Assembly: GCA_023101885.1 (NCBI GenBank)
Contig: JALPQD010000143.1
Span: 1,302,001-1,366,000, forward strand
Direction of reading: 5' to 3'
Length of the DNA stretch: 64,000 nucleotides
Source of the DNA: Typhlomys cinereus
Lineage: Eukaryota; Chordata; Mammalia; Rodentia; Platacanthomyidae
Part shown: positions 37,860 through 49,535 of the stretch, one piece after another
Numbering within the stretch: the first letter of the stretch is position 1
Layout of the letters: every line of letters begins with the position of its first letter
The notes under the pieces: model-generated
Told to the model about the DNA's origin: nothing
Databases searched by the model: none
Seen by the model: the letters and a program-made list of their open reading frames with translations, nothing else
Position numbers and translations under genes: made by a program

Positions 37860-38235
37860 TTATTTTATTTATTTTATTTTCATATGTGTGTGCATGTGTG
37901 TATGTATACTGAAGGGAATGTGTGTATGTGTACCAACGCATGCATAGTACAAAAAAAAAAAAAAAAAAAAGGGAGTGTGCCTGCCATGGCATGTGTGTGG
38001 AGGCCAGAGGGTAACTTTTACCTTACTGAGTTAGTTCTCTCCTGTTGTGTCTCTACCCTGTGTACTCAGGTTTGCTGGCCTGTGAGCTGTTCTCTAGTCT
38101 CCACCTCCCATGTCACAGCAGGAGTGTTAGATTACAGATTCGAGCCATCATTTTTGTGAGTTTTTGGAACTGAGTTCTAAATTGTCAGATTGGTATGGCA
38201 AGTACTTTCATCTGCTGAACCATCTCCCCTCAGAC
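37860..38235 (-). repeat. B3/B2-like SINE with a poly-A interruption
   Basis: 'gtgtgtggaggccagagggt', 'gttagttctctcctgttgtg' and 'tctgctgaaccatctcccct' are B3-type reverse complement. A run of about 20 A lies inside at 37951-37970, so a second A-rich insertion or slippage has occurred. Confidence 0.6.
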
Positions 38236-38547
38236 CTGGATTAAAATTTTAATATAGGTATATTTTTTCCATAAGCTGTCTCTCCTTGCTCTATGCTATG
38301 TAACTGTAGCAAAAATGTTTACCATGTATGTTCCAACTCTGTAGCTGGGACAAGCTTATATCACTACGTCTTTCAAAACAAAGTATTTATTTGTCAATAT
38401 TTTAAGGTAATTGAAGAACTGCAAATATGTAAGGGAAATATTCAAAACTAAGTGATTATCCTAGAGTATAACTATAGAGTATGACCCTTGACCTTCTGAG
38501 AGCATGGTCAACACAAACTTCACCAACTTCAACATAAATTTCTTTTT
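38236..38547. other. Unique non-coding sequence
   Basis: Nothing recognised. Confidence 0.4.
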
Positions 38548-38632
38548 GCGGTTCTGGGGATCAAATCTAGAGTTTGGTGCTTGTGAGGCAAGTGCTGTAC
38601 CTCTGAGTAAACTCTCCAGCCCAGGCTTCTAT
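38548..38632 (-). repeat. ID-like SINE
   Basis: 'ttctggggatcaaatctaga' and 'gaggcaagtgctgtacctct' followed by 'ctctccagccca' is an ID-type head in reverse. Confidence 0.7.
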
Positions 38633-39368
38633 CCGCTTACCTCCTTTTTCTCATTTTCCCTTCTCAAACTCCTCTTACCTTCCTCATTTCACAACTGCAA
38701 GGTGTTTGAAGCAATTTAATGGCTTGTCAGAGAATCAATTCCCACTTCATCATTGTGCAGAAGGATATTGTGGGTGGGTCAAATGCATCTTACCTTTGCC
38801 TCTCTCTCCTCACATTAAGTCTCTCTCCGTTTTGAGGCATTGCAGCATCTGGGTGCCTGCTGTGTCTACAAATAGCCTGACGGCTTCTTGTGGACAGAGA
38901 CTATCACTTATTCATCTTTGTGGCTCTAGTTCATGTTCAGAGCTTAGAGCCACCAGTGTGGAACCTGGAGTGAAGACCCAGAGTGACCTGGAGTCTGCTA
39001 GGGTTCATGCAGAAGCAACGGTGTGAGCCTCCGCCCCTCCAGCGTGAGGGCTACCAGCTTGCAGGTGGCTGTGCTGATAGACAGCCGACTCTATGGACAA
39101 GGTAACAGATGTTTTGGAAGATAGTGGTTAACCCTGAGGAATAAAAAAAGTTACAAGCTTAGTAACTTAAAACGAATGGAAAAATACTCTTTCACAGTGG
39201 AGAAGTCAGAAGTCAGACACAATGGTTCAGGGATTGTCTCTTTTCCTTGTCTCTCCTAGGTTTCCGGCCTTCCTTGGCTTCTGACAGCTTAATTCCAATC
39301 CCTCTGCCTTCCCACAATCTTCTCCTTTGTTCGTTCATGGCTTTTCTTCTTTTACAATTACACATGTT
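38633..39368. other. Unique non-coding sequence
   Basis: No gene; an open frame of 106 codons near 38706-39026 has no recognisable domain. Confidence 0.45.
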
Positions 39369-39690
39369 CTAAGGGTTAATCTTTTTTTTTAAATTTTTTT
39401 ATTTATTATTTATTCAATTGTGCGTGTATGCGTGTGTGCACATGTGTGTATGTGTGTGTGTGTAGAACCACGGACGAATTCGGGAACCACCATGGACACC
39501 TCCACCTCCTCCTTGTTTACTCTGCCCCAGGATTCACAGGCTCCGCCCTACCAGGACCAGAAGCGCAGGCCGCCCCCACTTCCGCCCGGCGTCTATACTT
39601 GGGGTCTAGGATCCGAACTCAGGACCTTCCGCCTGCAAGGCAGAGGCTTAACCCCTGAGCCACCTCTCCAGCCCCCTAAGGGTTAATCTT
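39369..39690 (-). mobile_element. Young B2-superfamily (Dip-like) SINE with TSD, copy 1
   Basis: A perfect 15-bp target-site duplication 'ctaagggttaatctt' lies at 39369-39383 and 39676-39690. Between them, read on the minus strand, are the tRNA head ('ggctggagaggtggctcagg', B box 'gagttcggatcc'), a GC-rich body with many CpGs, a CA-rich stretch, AATAAA-containing sequence and poly-A. Transcribed in principle by RNA polymerase III and moved by L1. Confidence 0.92.
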
Positions 39691-40022
39691 GATGGAGTTT
39701 AAAATCACTATGGAAACAAACCTCTGGGCGTGTCTGTGAGATAGATTTTAGGCTGGATTAATCGAAGTAGGACAATCCATTGTAAATATGAGCTATGTTA
39801 TTCTATGGATAAAAAGGAGAAAGTGAGCTGAGCTAAAGCACTCATCTCCCTCTGCTTCCTCACCAAAGCGGCAATGTGACCAGCCGTTTCATGCTTTTGA
39901 CACTATGCCTTCCCTGGCAGGATGGATTATGATCCCATAAACTGTAAGCAGAAATAAACCCTTCTTTCATTAAGTTGCTTCTTTAAGATATTTTGTCACA
40001 ACAATGAGAAAAATAGTCTACA
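39690..40022 (+). repeat. Medium-reiteration repeat, family A/B-related
   Basis: 'gggttaatcttgatgga', 'gggcgtgtctgtgagatag', 'actgtaagcagaaataaacc' and 'attaagttgcttctttaag' give the same order as the widespread 'gtcaacttgac...aataaaccc' rodent element. The SINE at 39369-39690 inserted at its left edge. Confidence 0.55.
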
Positions 40023-40964
40023 TGGCAGTTGTTTGAGACTGAGGACAAACCAACTTGAAAAACACATGTTCTCATCTCAGTTTAGCTATATTATCTACAT
40101 CAAACCTGTTTTCAAACAAACGTACATTCTTGGGCACTTGGGTTGAAAGTTCAACACGCATTTCTGGGAACCATTCAACCTATCACAACTATGAAGAAGG
40201 AGTGGATCTGTGGTCTGTGGAAGGCAATCCAACTTTGGGAAATTGAAATTCTGTCTGGACCCTAGATGTTCTCTAAGAATAGCCATGTGGGGAGTCTTTA
40301 ATGTGCTGCTTTATGGTGGAAAAATGGAAGTTTCCTTAGGTTCCACAGGAAAGATTTTGCTTCTGCGGGTAGGGGACAGACAAAGCAAAGTTTAGTGCAC
40401 TGGGCTTGGGTGAATAGGGTCACAGTGGGAACCTAAAGGTGACTAGAGATGTAAGATAGGGGGTTGAGAGCAGACCTATGGAAGAAGAGTACCCTCCAGT
40501 TGGTTATCCTGGCTGGAGGGATTCAAGATGGGCTTTTCCCACATGTGTTTTCCAAAATTTTGAAGTGCCACAACTTTCCCAAACATTAAGGACAGCTAAG
40601 GTTCCAAACTCATAAGCCTGTGCCGGCCAGTCTACATTTGAACCATGACAGTAGCTTTTCATGATTCATGTAATTGCTACGGTTTCGTTCCTCTCATTTT
40701 TCAAAGCTAAATAGTCTCAGAGCGATTGAGGTCAAAGTGCCTCAGTACGGTAGGCCTGAATGTACCCCCAAAGATGAGGTCAGTCAGGTGGGTGGAGAGT
40801 CTAAGCTCTTTAGCCTAGACTGATATTTCTGCCAGATTTCAAGTCTCATGAAGGTTACAAGGACTCAGTTTTACACATCTCTGAATCCTCAGCTCATCAT
40901 AAGTTACCATCCTTGAAAAGAGGCTGAGGATATTTGATTAAGGAAGGTTCACTTTCAAAATCCC
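40023..40964. other. Unique sequence with a possible MIR remnant
   Basis: 'caaagctaaatagtctcaga' near 40705 followed by 'gaggtcaaagtgcc' may be MIR. No gene. Confidence 0.4.
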
Positions 40965-41195
40965 TTATTTGGGCTAAAGAGATGTTTCAAGGGTTAAAGT
41001 CTTTGCTTTGAAAGCAAAAGGACTGAGTTTGGATCCCCAGATCCCATGTAAAAATAGCTGTAGCCTGCAATTATGGCCCTAGAAGGCAGAGTCTGGGAAA
41101 CCCTGGTGGAAAACAATAAAGAGGCAATGTAATCCAAGATTATAGATGTCTTCTTTGGTTCTTCACACACCCACACACAATTTCTTAATACTCAT
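40965..41195 (+). repeat. B2/B3-like SINE, old
   Basis: 'gggctaaagagatgtttcaa' and 'gactgagtttggatccccag' then 'gtcttctttggttcttcaca' follow the B2-superfamily layout. Confidence 0.6.
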
Positions 41196-41839
41196 GCATT
41201 ATATAAAAGGTATCCAATTTATCACAAAAAGCAAAACTGTATATTGGACTATGAGATTTCTATGTTCAAAACAACGTTTGTTTATTTCTTAGTGTAGACC
41301 ATAAAATCAAAGTAGTTCAGATATTTGTAACTGAATTATTAACTAGAATGAATAGAAAGTACAGAATTTCTGCAAGGGGGAGTGATTTGAATGTCAGAAA
41401 GTTTTTTTTTTTCACTCTGTACAGGAGGAAAGCTATGCAGTTTAATACATACATGAATAATTTGTGAAAGAATACTTATAAAGACTTTCTATCAATAAAT
41501 GTATGTAGGAATGTTGATTTAAGGATTCCTTCCAGAGCCTTTAAAATAATTTTTCTGCCTTTGTCTAGAGAAGCTGCCCTGCTATGTTCCATTTGCTGTG
41601 TCGTATGGGTAGGTGATATTAGAAACCAATGCATGCAAAGAAATGACTGAATATCAGCAGTCTTCCACTCATGAAGAGGACCGGATGAGATATCTGTGTG
41701 AAATGCCTTTGCCAACCCTAAAGTACCACTGCTTCATAAATCACAAAAATAGTTTACAATGTTTGATGTAGTTTGGTTTTCACAATAATCATGGGGGGGG
41801 GTCTATTGCCACCCATCAAACATAAAAGCACACAGATTT
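41196..41839. other. Unique non-coding sequence
   Basis: Nothing recognised; G run at about 41792. Confidence 0.4.
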
Positions 41840-42130
41840 CCAACAGGTATGAGATTCTGGAGGCAAGTAACTTATGAAAGAGATTTGCTTTGGCTCCTGA
41901 TCCTGGAAGGTTCCATCCAAGATAGAATGGCCCTGTTACTTTGGGCCTTTGGTGAAGTCAATGTGTCATGATGGAGACAGAGCAGAGAAGAGGAAGAAGA
42001 GACCAGGGCTCCACATTCATACGTCCTGTGACCTGAGGACCTCCCGTGAGACCCCCACATCCTTTGGGAAGCAGAATAATAGAAAGCCTTAAGTTGGCTG
42101 AATCCCATGATTGGGAGAGCTAAGCCTTTA
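41840..42130 (-). repeat. Possible MaLR-like LTR, diverged
   Basis: 'gaaagagatttgctttggct', 'tcctggaaggttccatccaa' and 'catgatggagacagagcaga' resemble a reversed MLT1/ORR-type LTR. Confidence 0.4.
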
Positions 42131-44154
42131 ACACGTAGAGCTTTGGGGGAACATTAAACATGCAAATTATAGCAGTGAAAATAAGAGATCAAATGCTTGT
42201 CTAATCCAGGTCCTGAGTTCTTTTTTTTTTAATCTGGGAGTGAAATTTAATGTTCGGGGTGTCTTAACAGCAACTGAATAATTGTTGTTGTTGAGATAGA
42301 GGCGAGGTGAAGAGAAGCTGTCCATGATGCTGATAAAGAGATGCAGTTGCGACAGGAAGGCTGGGAGTTACTTTCCGCCCTGGCAAGCTTAGGTGCGCAG
42401 TTACTCTCACAGGACTGATGGACGACTCCATAAATACCGTCTTAAAAGCAGAATAAGCTTGGGCTCCAGGATACTGCCTCAAATAGAAAGATCTAGAGAC
42501 AGAGGATTAAATTGCTATTTAATTGTTGGGGACACGTCCACAATGTAACAAATGCCCCCAGAGAAGCAATTTTGAAAAGACTGAGTGGGAAACCTTGAGG
42601 GAAAGTCAGAATCTTTAGTCATAAAACACCTGAACAAGACATAATTATTAGCCCTGAGCTTTATTTTAATGATGTACTATGTCTTAAATATGATACTGAC
42701 ACTTCACTGAAAGATGCCAGCTGCTCAGAATGAACGAAACAAAAGGGAAGAGGGGCCGTTTATAATGAGTGTGAATCATCACACAACATGTCCCTTTGGT
42801 TACTTGATGCTCCTAGTGCCCAAGGGCTGACAGAATGTGCTGACATATGCCATGGGACATCTGTCAGCAGTCTCCTGGGAGGAGAGTGGTTCCTACTTCG
42901 TTCCTTTACCTGCGTATGAGTATCACTTTATTTCCATTGAGAGGTGGTTGGAAGTGATGCTGGTGGCTGGCCCCTGGAGTGAGTGGCCATTTTCGCTGGC
43001 ATCTGGAGAGCTAGGTTCAAATTTTCATGATGTTTTGGCAACCAACTTGTCCTTTTGACCCTTCTCAGTTCCTGATTGAGTCTAGATGCTTAAAGGATTA
43101 AGTGGGACGCCATTTGGGAAAATACCTTAAAAAGTAGCAGTTTCTTGGAAGCAAAGGAGATCACTGCATTATCAGCCAGGGTAAAGGTGATCACACACCA
43201 TGGATTTATTTTAGCCTGCACTATCAGTCTTTTCATGCCCATTAAATACCTCTTTCTATGGGCTCTAAAAGTGTAATCCCCAACCTCAATTCTTTCAGAT
43301 GTGCATCTTCGCAGTCTGCTAAGTAGACAGTTCATTGCATGTGGAAGAGAGAACAGCTTGCTGATTTTCTTTGATACTTGTCATTTAAAATCCATTAGGA
43401 CTTTTCAGTTTGTTTTTTGAGGAAGACAAGGAAAACAGTACCTTTTGAGGCATTCACTCAATGTGGTTTCTTCCAAGAAGTTGTTAGAAAGAGTCTAATA
43501 GGTGTTAGGCATTCATTCATTGGTTTTATAGGAAGCACTCAGCCATACTTGTCTCTCCACTATGTCTAAACACAACAACTTTGTTATTGTTCTTAACAAT
43601 TAATAGCACAGCACAGCATAATACAACATCATAGCACAACAGAATGCAGCACAACATAACATACAACACAACATCATAACTTTTTACAGCTTCTTTCTCT
43701 CCCACTATATTAACATTCATATTTGCCGCTGGAGTTAATTCTAATTTAGAAAGTTCTATCTTATGCATCATATCTTTTGGAGCCTCACAGAACCATCCTT
43801 AAGGTGTCTATGATGGTAATTCTGCTGCTTACTTTATAGGAAAAGAAGATCAAATACAAAGACAGCATTATAGGCAGGGAGGATATATTTGCTGATTCTT
43901 TTCCAAGACGCAAAGGTTTTAGAATGAAAGGCACCTGCGGCCCAGAGGACATAGGAAAGGAGTTGAGACCGGGAGACTTTCAAAAATGCATCTGAAGAAC
44001 ACACGGCGCCACACCCCCAGCTGCATCCTTCAGCTCCTGGCATGAGATGTGAGGATTATTCTCCCAAGAAACTCTTCAGAACGATCTCAGCTTCTGACAT
44101 TACTGAGGTTCCTTTTGATGCTCAGTATTGGAAGCAAGAGGGATAGGATAGATT
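42131..44154. other. Mostly unique sequence
   Basis: No gene. An ACA/GCACA-rich imperfect repeat at 43600-43680. The block at 42700-43060 is repeat-free with runs such as 'ttataatgagtgtgaatcat' and could be a conserved element. Confidence 0.45.
43600..43680. repeat. Imperfect CACAA/ACATA repeat
   Basis: Repeated 'agcacaacag', 'acaacatcat' and 'acaacacaac' phrases; a C-poor, A/C-rich minisatellite-like patch. The open frame on the other strand here (VVLYVMLCCILLCYDVVLCC) is an artefact of it. Confidence 0.7.
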
Positions 44155-44700
44155 TTTTTCTAAAGAAATATTTAATTTATTCTTGAGAATTTCATATGTG
44201 TACATAATGTGTTTTAACAATACCCACCCACTCTTCCTACTACTCACCCAAACACCCTCCTCCAACATATTTCCCTCCCAACTTCATCTTTTTCAACAAT
44301 AGCAAAAACAATTGAGTTCCATTAGTGTTACTGTATACGCATGATTGTTGGGCTCTCTACTAGAGATATGGCAATCTGCCAGTGGCCACACACCTAAAGA
44401 GAAGTGACTCTTTTATAGCCACCAGTTGCCAATAGATCCTCAGTTAAGAGTGGAGCCTGAGAAGCCCCTCCCCCATCCAAGCTGGAACTTCAATTGACTT
44501 AGTCTTTTGCAGGTCTTGTGTAGGTAAATTCAACTTCTGTGACTTCAGGTGTTCAAGGTCATTGCCATGTTTAGATACAGCAGTTCACAGAGCGCCTTCC
44601 CATTTTCTGGCTCTTGCATTCTGTCCACTCTTCTTCTATTATGTTCCCTGAGACTTGTGGGTGTGTGTGTGGGTTTGATATGGATGTTTAAACAGATGTT
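44155..44700 (-). mobile_element. L1 3' UTR fragment, Lx-like
   Basis: 'gagcctgagaagcccctccc' and 'ccaagctggaacttcaattg' resemble rodent L1 3' UTR sequence in reverse; the part with 'ttcatatgtgtacataatgt' is the A-tail side. No target duplication found. Confidence 0.5.
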
Positions 44701-45096
44701 CCATCTATTAGACTGAACACTCACATTCACTTGCTCTTAGTGCTTTACTAGTTAGAATTTCTATATTAACCACTGACAAATGAAAGAGAAATTCTTCGAA
44801 GGCCGAGAGCAGCAAAAATCTATGGGTATGGACACAAATATTTAGAAGGAAGTTTGACAACATGATCATCTGACTAAAACAGTAACAGGAGTTTCTTCCT
44901 TATGTTCTGCCTGCCCAGTCATGGGCTTTTGACAAAGCTTACAGTACCAAGCATGGATTTCCTCTTGTGGATCAGGTGTCAAAAACCTATCAGAAGGCAA
45001 CTGATTTCCTCCCTAAAGATCAAGGCACTATTGTACCAGTGGGCACTTCTTACCTGGAAGGTCAGTACTATAGTTTGCAGGGTCTAGCACTGGGTT
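44701..45096. other. Unique non-coding sequence
   Basis: Nothing recognised. Confidence 0.4.
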
Positions 45097-45836
45097 AAAT
45101 TATATGGGCTAATCACTCCATCCTGATGGGTATTGTATGTCACCCCTTGCAGTCCTTGATGGAGGCCTATTTTCTCTGCTGTAACGTGGTCCCCTCTCTC
45201 CTTGTTTCTGGTGTGGACCTCCTACAGAAGCAGCAAAACTGCAAAAGAAAATCAACAAACTGTAATCCAGAACTTCAGAGACTCTATATCAACCACCTAG
45301 AGCTAGGCCAGCCTAATCTCTCCCCATCCTGAAGCTCAGGGACATTTGCGGAAGAGGGAGCGGTAAGATTGTAAGAGCACTAGGATGGGAAGAGCAATGA
45401 TATGCAAGATACTCTACACAAGTTAGGGCCGAAGCAATCATAATTGGACTTTGCATGCCCCACGCAATGTCCCACACACTATTGACCCCACAAAGTCTAG
45501 ATTTGCTAAAGGCACTAGGATCCTTGGAGGCAAGGGATTGACAGCCACAGTAGTGTTCCTATGCTTAAGGTGAACACACGAAAGGGTTCAGGAAAATGTC
45601 CCTGGGTCCTTGTACGTCATCGGAGAGGAGGGCCCAGAGGAGAGTCTGGCATGCACATTAAAGGATTCTCTGGGGAATGGGGGGGAGGCACTGGGGGATG
45701 GGGAGGAAGGGGTGAGGGGAGGGGGAGCAGGGGAGTCGGGGGGGGGGGGGAGGAGGGAGGGAGGGAACCGGTGTACCTATTAAGTTTGTATGAGCAGAAA
45801 TAATAATAAAAAAAGTTAAAAAATTATATGGGCTAA
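45097..45836 (+). mobile_element. 5'-inverted (twin-primed) L1 3' end with TSD
   Basis: A perfect 16-bp target-site duplication 'aaattatatgggctaa' lies at 45097-45112 and 45821-45836. The first about 125 bases (45113-45237) match the L1 3' UTR in minus orientation ('ctccatcctgatgggtattg', 'cctattttctctgctgtaac'); from about 45238 ('agaagcagcaaaactgcaaa') the rest is plus orientation to the A-rich tail. The two segments are adjacent in the parent element, as expected of twin priming. About 240 bases are missing within the inverted part. The nick site reads TT/AAAT, near the L1 endonuclease preference TT/AAAA. Confidence 0.92.
45668..45770 (+). other. G-rich L1 3' UTR tract, quadruplex-prone
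   Basis: Many closely spaced runs of three or more G. The same tract appears in reverse or forward in the other young L1 copies (9255-9340, 51130-51215, 53300-53400, 59297-59400). Confidence 0.7.
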
Positions 45837-45932
45837 ATTGAGACATATCTCAATCCTCATGGTTGGTGTTCAGAAACTTGGTAGACTTTTGTATCTTTGT
45901 CAAGAAAAACACTAACAAAGAAAATACAAAGA

Positions 45933-46180
45933 TTGGGCTAGGGATGTGGCTCAGTAGTGAACTTAGTAGGTAAAATTACTTGCATCCAAACTTGGACCCC
46001 AGAGTTCACTCCCTGTAGTTCACATGGTAGAAGGAGAGATCTAGCTCCTGAAAGTTGTCTTCTGACTTCTACATATGCATTGGTGGCATGCACATATCTG
46101 CTCTCCCCTGTTCAAATATAAGATGATATAATATAATATAATATAATATAATATAATATAATATAATATAATATAAATAT
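45933..46180 (+). repeat. B2-like SINE with (ATATA)n tail
   Basis: 'gggctagggatgtggctcag', 'ggaccccagagttcactccc' and 'gaaagttgtcttctgacttc' follow a B2-superfamily order. The tail has become a pentanucleotide microsatellite (about 46124-46177). Confidence 0.7.
46124..46177. repeat. (ATATA)n pentanucleotide microsatellite
   Basis: About ten units of 'ataat'. Confidence 0.9.
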
Positions 46181-46911
46181 AGGCTTTTTTATGGTTTTGA
46201 ATAAAACCACTCTATAATCACCCTTACAGTTTACCTTCTTCATGAAGCTTTCAATCTGTTGACTAGTAGCCTGGTGATCTAGTTAAGGAGCCTCTAACAT
46301 AAAAGAGAAAAATAGAACAAATGTAATGTGTTACATCTGTAACAAAGAAATATATTATTGTGATGATATATAGACAGAACGAACTCTGTGACAAGGAATA
46401 CAAACTGATACACTATGGTCTGAATATTTGTGTATCTTTAAAATTCATGTATTGAAATCTTAGCCCCAGTGAATGTGATAGTTTTAGTTTTTTAAGAATA
46501 GAATTAGTGCCCTTATTGAAGAGACATGTCTTCTTATTTTTGATTGGTCTCAAAAATGGTGCTTGCAAATAAGGGTTTGGTAATTCTGGTAATACACGTT
46601 TTGGTCACAAAAGATCACATTTTGATTATGATCTTTCCCTCAGAGTTGTGAGAAACAAATTTCTGTTTTGTAAGTAAGAACCCATGGTGTTCTATTGTCA
46701 AGCACTGAAATGACCAAAACACCCATTTCATATACACATGAACTATGTATTTAAATCTTTGTAAATAACACATAGAAAATGTCCCAAGAAGTGAAATTAA
46801 GATATAGAGACAGAAGATGTGGATAAAATTTAAGAGAGTTAGGTCATTTATGTAGTGCAAGTATAAAACCAATGAAAATTCAAGGAGTGAGAAAGAGAGA
46901 AAGAGACAGAG

Positions 46912-46950
<39 letters not shown>

Positions 46951-47060
46951 ATGCAACACTGAGACAGTACAGAAGGAAATTATCAAAAATTGAAATTTTT
47001 TTCAGAATGAAACAAATTGAGTTTTTAGGCTTATAAGTCCATGAATAAAATAAATTCTTA
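46181..47060. other. Unique sequence with a (GA)n run
   Basis: (GA)n at about 46915-46948 preceded by imperfect GAGA. The matching open frame on the minus strand is Leu/Ser low complexity followed by unremarkable sequence. Confidence 0.5.
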
Positions 47061-47186
47061 GGAAGAGAAACCATTTTGGTGGTGCATGCTTGCATTTCCA
47101 GTATTTGGGAATCTGAGATGGTAGGAAAGTGAATTCTGGGTCAGTTTGGGCTACAGAGTGAGATCTTGCCTCAAGAAAGAAAACAA
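47061..47186 (+). repeat. B1 SINE, diverged
   Basis: 'ggtggtgcatgcttgcattt', 'cagtatttgggaatctgaga' and 'gctacagagtgagatcttgc' follow B1 in order. Confidence 0.75.
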
Positions 47187-47314
47187 AGCCAAAGCACAAA
47201 TATTACTATAAAATTTTAATACACTGGATTAAAAAAATCCAGAAGAATCTAGCCAAAGCACAAATATTACTATAAAATTTTAATACACTGGATTAAAAAA
47301 ATCCAGAAGAATCT
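47187..47314. repeat. Exact 64-bp tandem duplication
   Basis: The segment 47187-47250, beginning 'agccaaagcacaaatattac' and ending 'aatccagaagaatct', is repeated without mismatch at 47251-47314. Confidence 0.95.
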
Positions 47315-48170
47315 AAAAGCTCCAGAGAAGAGGATAGGTTAAATATGGAGGACTGTGGATGAGAATTGTGTTAGACTCTTCAGTAACAATGGAAAGCAGG
47401 GAACAAAGGAGGAAAAAAAATCAAGATATGAAAAAAAAATTTCTGCCTTGAAAATTGTATGTCAAATATACATTTATTTATAAAATGTATTAATTTGATA
47501 AAGTAATAAAAATATTTCAGACTTGTTAGGTGTCAGAAAAAGCCTCATAAAGTCTCAGAAGAAGTACTACCCCAAAGAAGTAGAATAAACCAAGAAAGAA
47601 GGAAAAATCCAAGAGACCTAGGTGAACATAGGTGGTCTTGCCATCCCGGGAGAAAACAGCGTATCCAGATAGTAGAATGAACAGTCCACGTCAGAGCAGA
47701 GGACAAAGGGGTTCACAAAGACAAGGAGGGAGATTAGACAGAATGATGTGGAAACAGTGCTGAGAGAAGTTCAGCAGGAGTCAGGGACAGGAGAGCATGC
47801 GAAGAAATGAGACATTGTTTATTCCAGGAAAAACAAAAGTAATGTGTAAAAAGGAAAGGCAATAACAGCAGTAATGATCTAGGCAGTGATCAATATTTAC
47901 ACAATCAAACGTTCTAAATTATAATATTTTTAAGAAGAAAATGAGCTATAATTTTATTGGGAGGATGAGATAATGGTGTAAGAATGCTAAACCCTTATGG
48001 TCTACATAGGAAATCAATAACAATAACATGTAATCACATTATTTCAAAATAGAGAGATAAATTTTATGAAAAACAGCTAAAAGTTTATTGAAAGGTGATT
48101 AAATCTCAGGAGAAAAATTCAGGAATGGGATGATGGACAGAGCGTTTCTTCTTTTCATTTGATTAGCTTT
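47315..48170 (+). mobile_element. Probable old L1/HAL1-type 3' fragment
   Basis: A-rich forward strand with 'acaatggaaagcagggaaca', 'cttgaaaattgtatgtcaaa' and 'agaagtactaccccaaagaa', the order of the L1/HAL1 segment often seen in mammals. Highly decayed. Confidence 0.4.
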
Positions 48171-48183
48171 GCAACATTCAGCA

Positions 48184-48185
48184 TT

Positions 48186-48240
<55 letters not shown>

Positions 48241-48241
48241 T
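48184..48241. repeat. (TTTA)n microsatellite
   Basis: About 14 units, derived from the A tail of the minus-strand L1 insertion. Confidence 0.95.
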
Positions 48242-48384
48242 CTTCTTTTATAAGCATATTGCATACTCATCCCTGCTTCCCTCCATCCCTCCTTCCTCCC
48301 AGTCCCTTACTTCCCTTCATTAATCCCTCCCACCCCTCTCCTACCCTCCTGCTTAGATGCTTCTATGGACCCCAGGGTTCACTC

Positions 48385-48715
48385 CTGTTGTCTACTCTTT
48401 TTTTTTTTTTTAATTTTTTTTTATTTTATTATTTATTCAGTTGTGAGTGTGTGTGCGTGTATGTATGTATGTGTGTGTCTGTGTGTGTAGAACCACGGAC
48501 GAATTCGGGAACCACCATGGACGCCTCCACCTCCTCCTTGTTTACTCTGCCCCGGGATTCACAGGCTCCGCCCTACCAGGACCAGAAACGCAGGCCGCCC
48601 CCGCTTCCGCCCTGGCGTCTATACGTGGGGTCTAGGATCCGAACTCAGGGCCTTCCGCCTGCAAGGCAGAGGCTTAATCCCTGAGCCACCTCTCCAGCCC
48701 CTGTTGTCTACTCTT
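48385..48715 (-). mobile_element. Young Dip-like SINE with TSD, copy 2 (nested)
   Basis: A perfect 15-bp duplication 'ctgttgtctactctt' at 48385-48399 and 48701-48715. Body and head match copy 1 closely, including many CpGs. It lies inside the L1 3' UTR at 48174-49203, so it is the younger insertion. Confidence 0.92.
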
Positions 48716-49254
48716 GAGGGGGTTCAGCCTCAGTGGCATACCAAGTTGTCTTTCTTTGGTTCACCCCATTGATAGGGGCATTTCCTTTCACTCATCTAGC
48801 TTTAGTCCTCAAGGTGTTCTTATTTTTCTTGAGTTCCTAGTAGTCTATGGTTGCATGTTGGTATGTCAGTCGTGATGCAGGTCTGGGAAAGACAAGTCTC
48901 AGCTTGCAGTGAGTTTCTAGATGCAGCAGTCCTGCCGTGAGTGGAATGTCTTGTCCAATGATGAACCTTCTCATAATTAGGTTCTTACACTCTTACCTCC
49001 CCCTCTTCTGCAAGGTTCCCAAAGCCTTAGGATGGGGAGAGATTAGATTGTCCTGATTCTGGGTGAGCCTCGCTGACTTGCTGGCTGGCCCTTGCTGTCC
49101 ATTCAACTGCCCTTCTACTGGCCTAGGCTGCATCCTGTCAGGGTGTTGAGATCCTCTATCTCTGTTGTAGAAGAAGACTTCTAGGCTGACATTCAGCATT
49201 TTAGTATATTATGTATATACAAATAAAAAACTCACTGGAAAAGAAGCAAGCAGT

Positions 49255-49535
49255 TCATGGAGAAGCAAAGCCCATTGACCAAAGGTTCCTGAGAAAAACC
49301 ATGGGACATATTGCAAATTAAAAGAACAAAAATACTGTTTTATATTCAGCAGACTGACAAAGGCCAAACTTTGACAATGATACATGCTGACCAAGATGTG
49401 GGCGACTAGACTTTGAAGAGGTTCAAAAACATGGAAATATTTTACTTTGGGGAGAAATTGGGCAGGATGTTATAACATATAAGATGAGTATGTACCATGA
49501 TTTCACTTCTAGGTACATCCTGTCAGTCTAGAGTG
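49255..49535 (+). mobile_element. Old L1 ORF2 3' fragment
   Basis: 'attgcaaattaaaagaacaa', 'ctgaccaagatgtgggcgac' and 'ttcacttctaggtacatcct' match the end of ORF2 in order, heavily mutated. Confidence 0.55.

Larger units (their letters stand above)
48174..49203 (-). mobile_element. L1 3' UTR insertion with TSD and nested SINE
   Basis: A perfect 15-bp duplication 'acattcagcatttta' lies at 48174-48188 and 49189-49203. The A tail is now (TTTA)n on the plus strand (48184-48241). The body has L1 3' UTR-like sequence, such as 'ccccctcttctgcaaggttc' and 'atggggagagattag', and is interrupted at 48385-48715 by a SINE with its own duplication. Confidence 0.85.

Noticed and set aside
48169..48684. 171-codon open frame, and similar ones at 39420-39686, 60685-61089 and 62629-62925
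   Set aside because: All read the antisense of the Dip-like SINE. The shared peptide reflects SINE copy identity, not a gene family.
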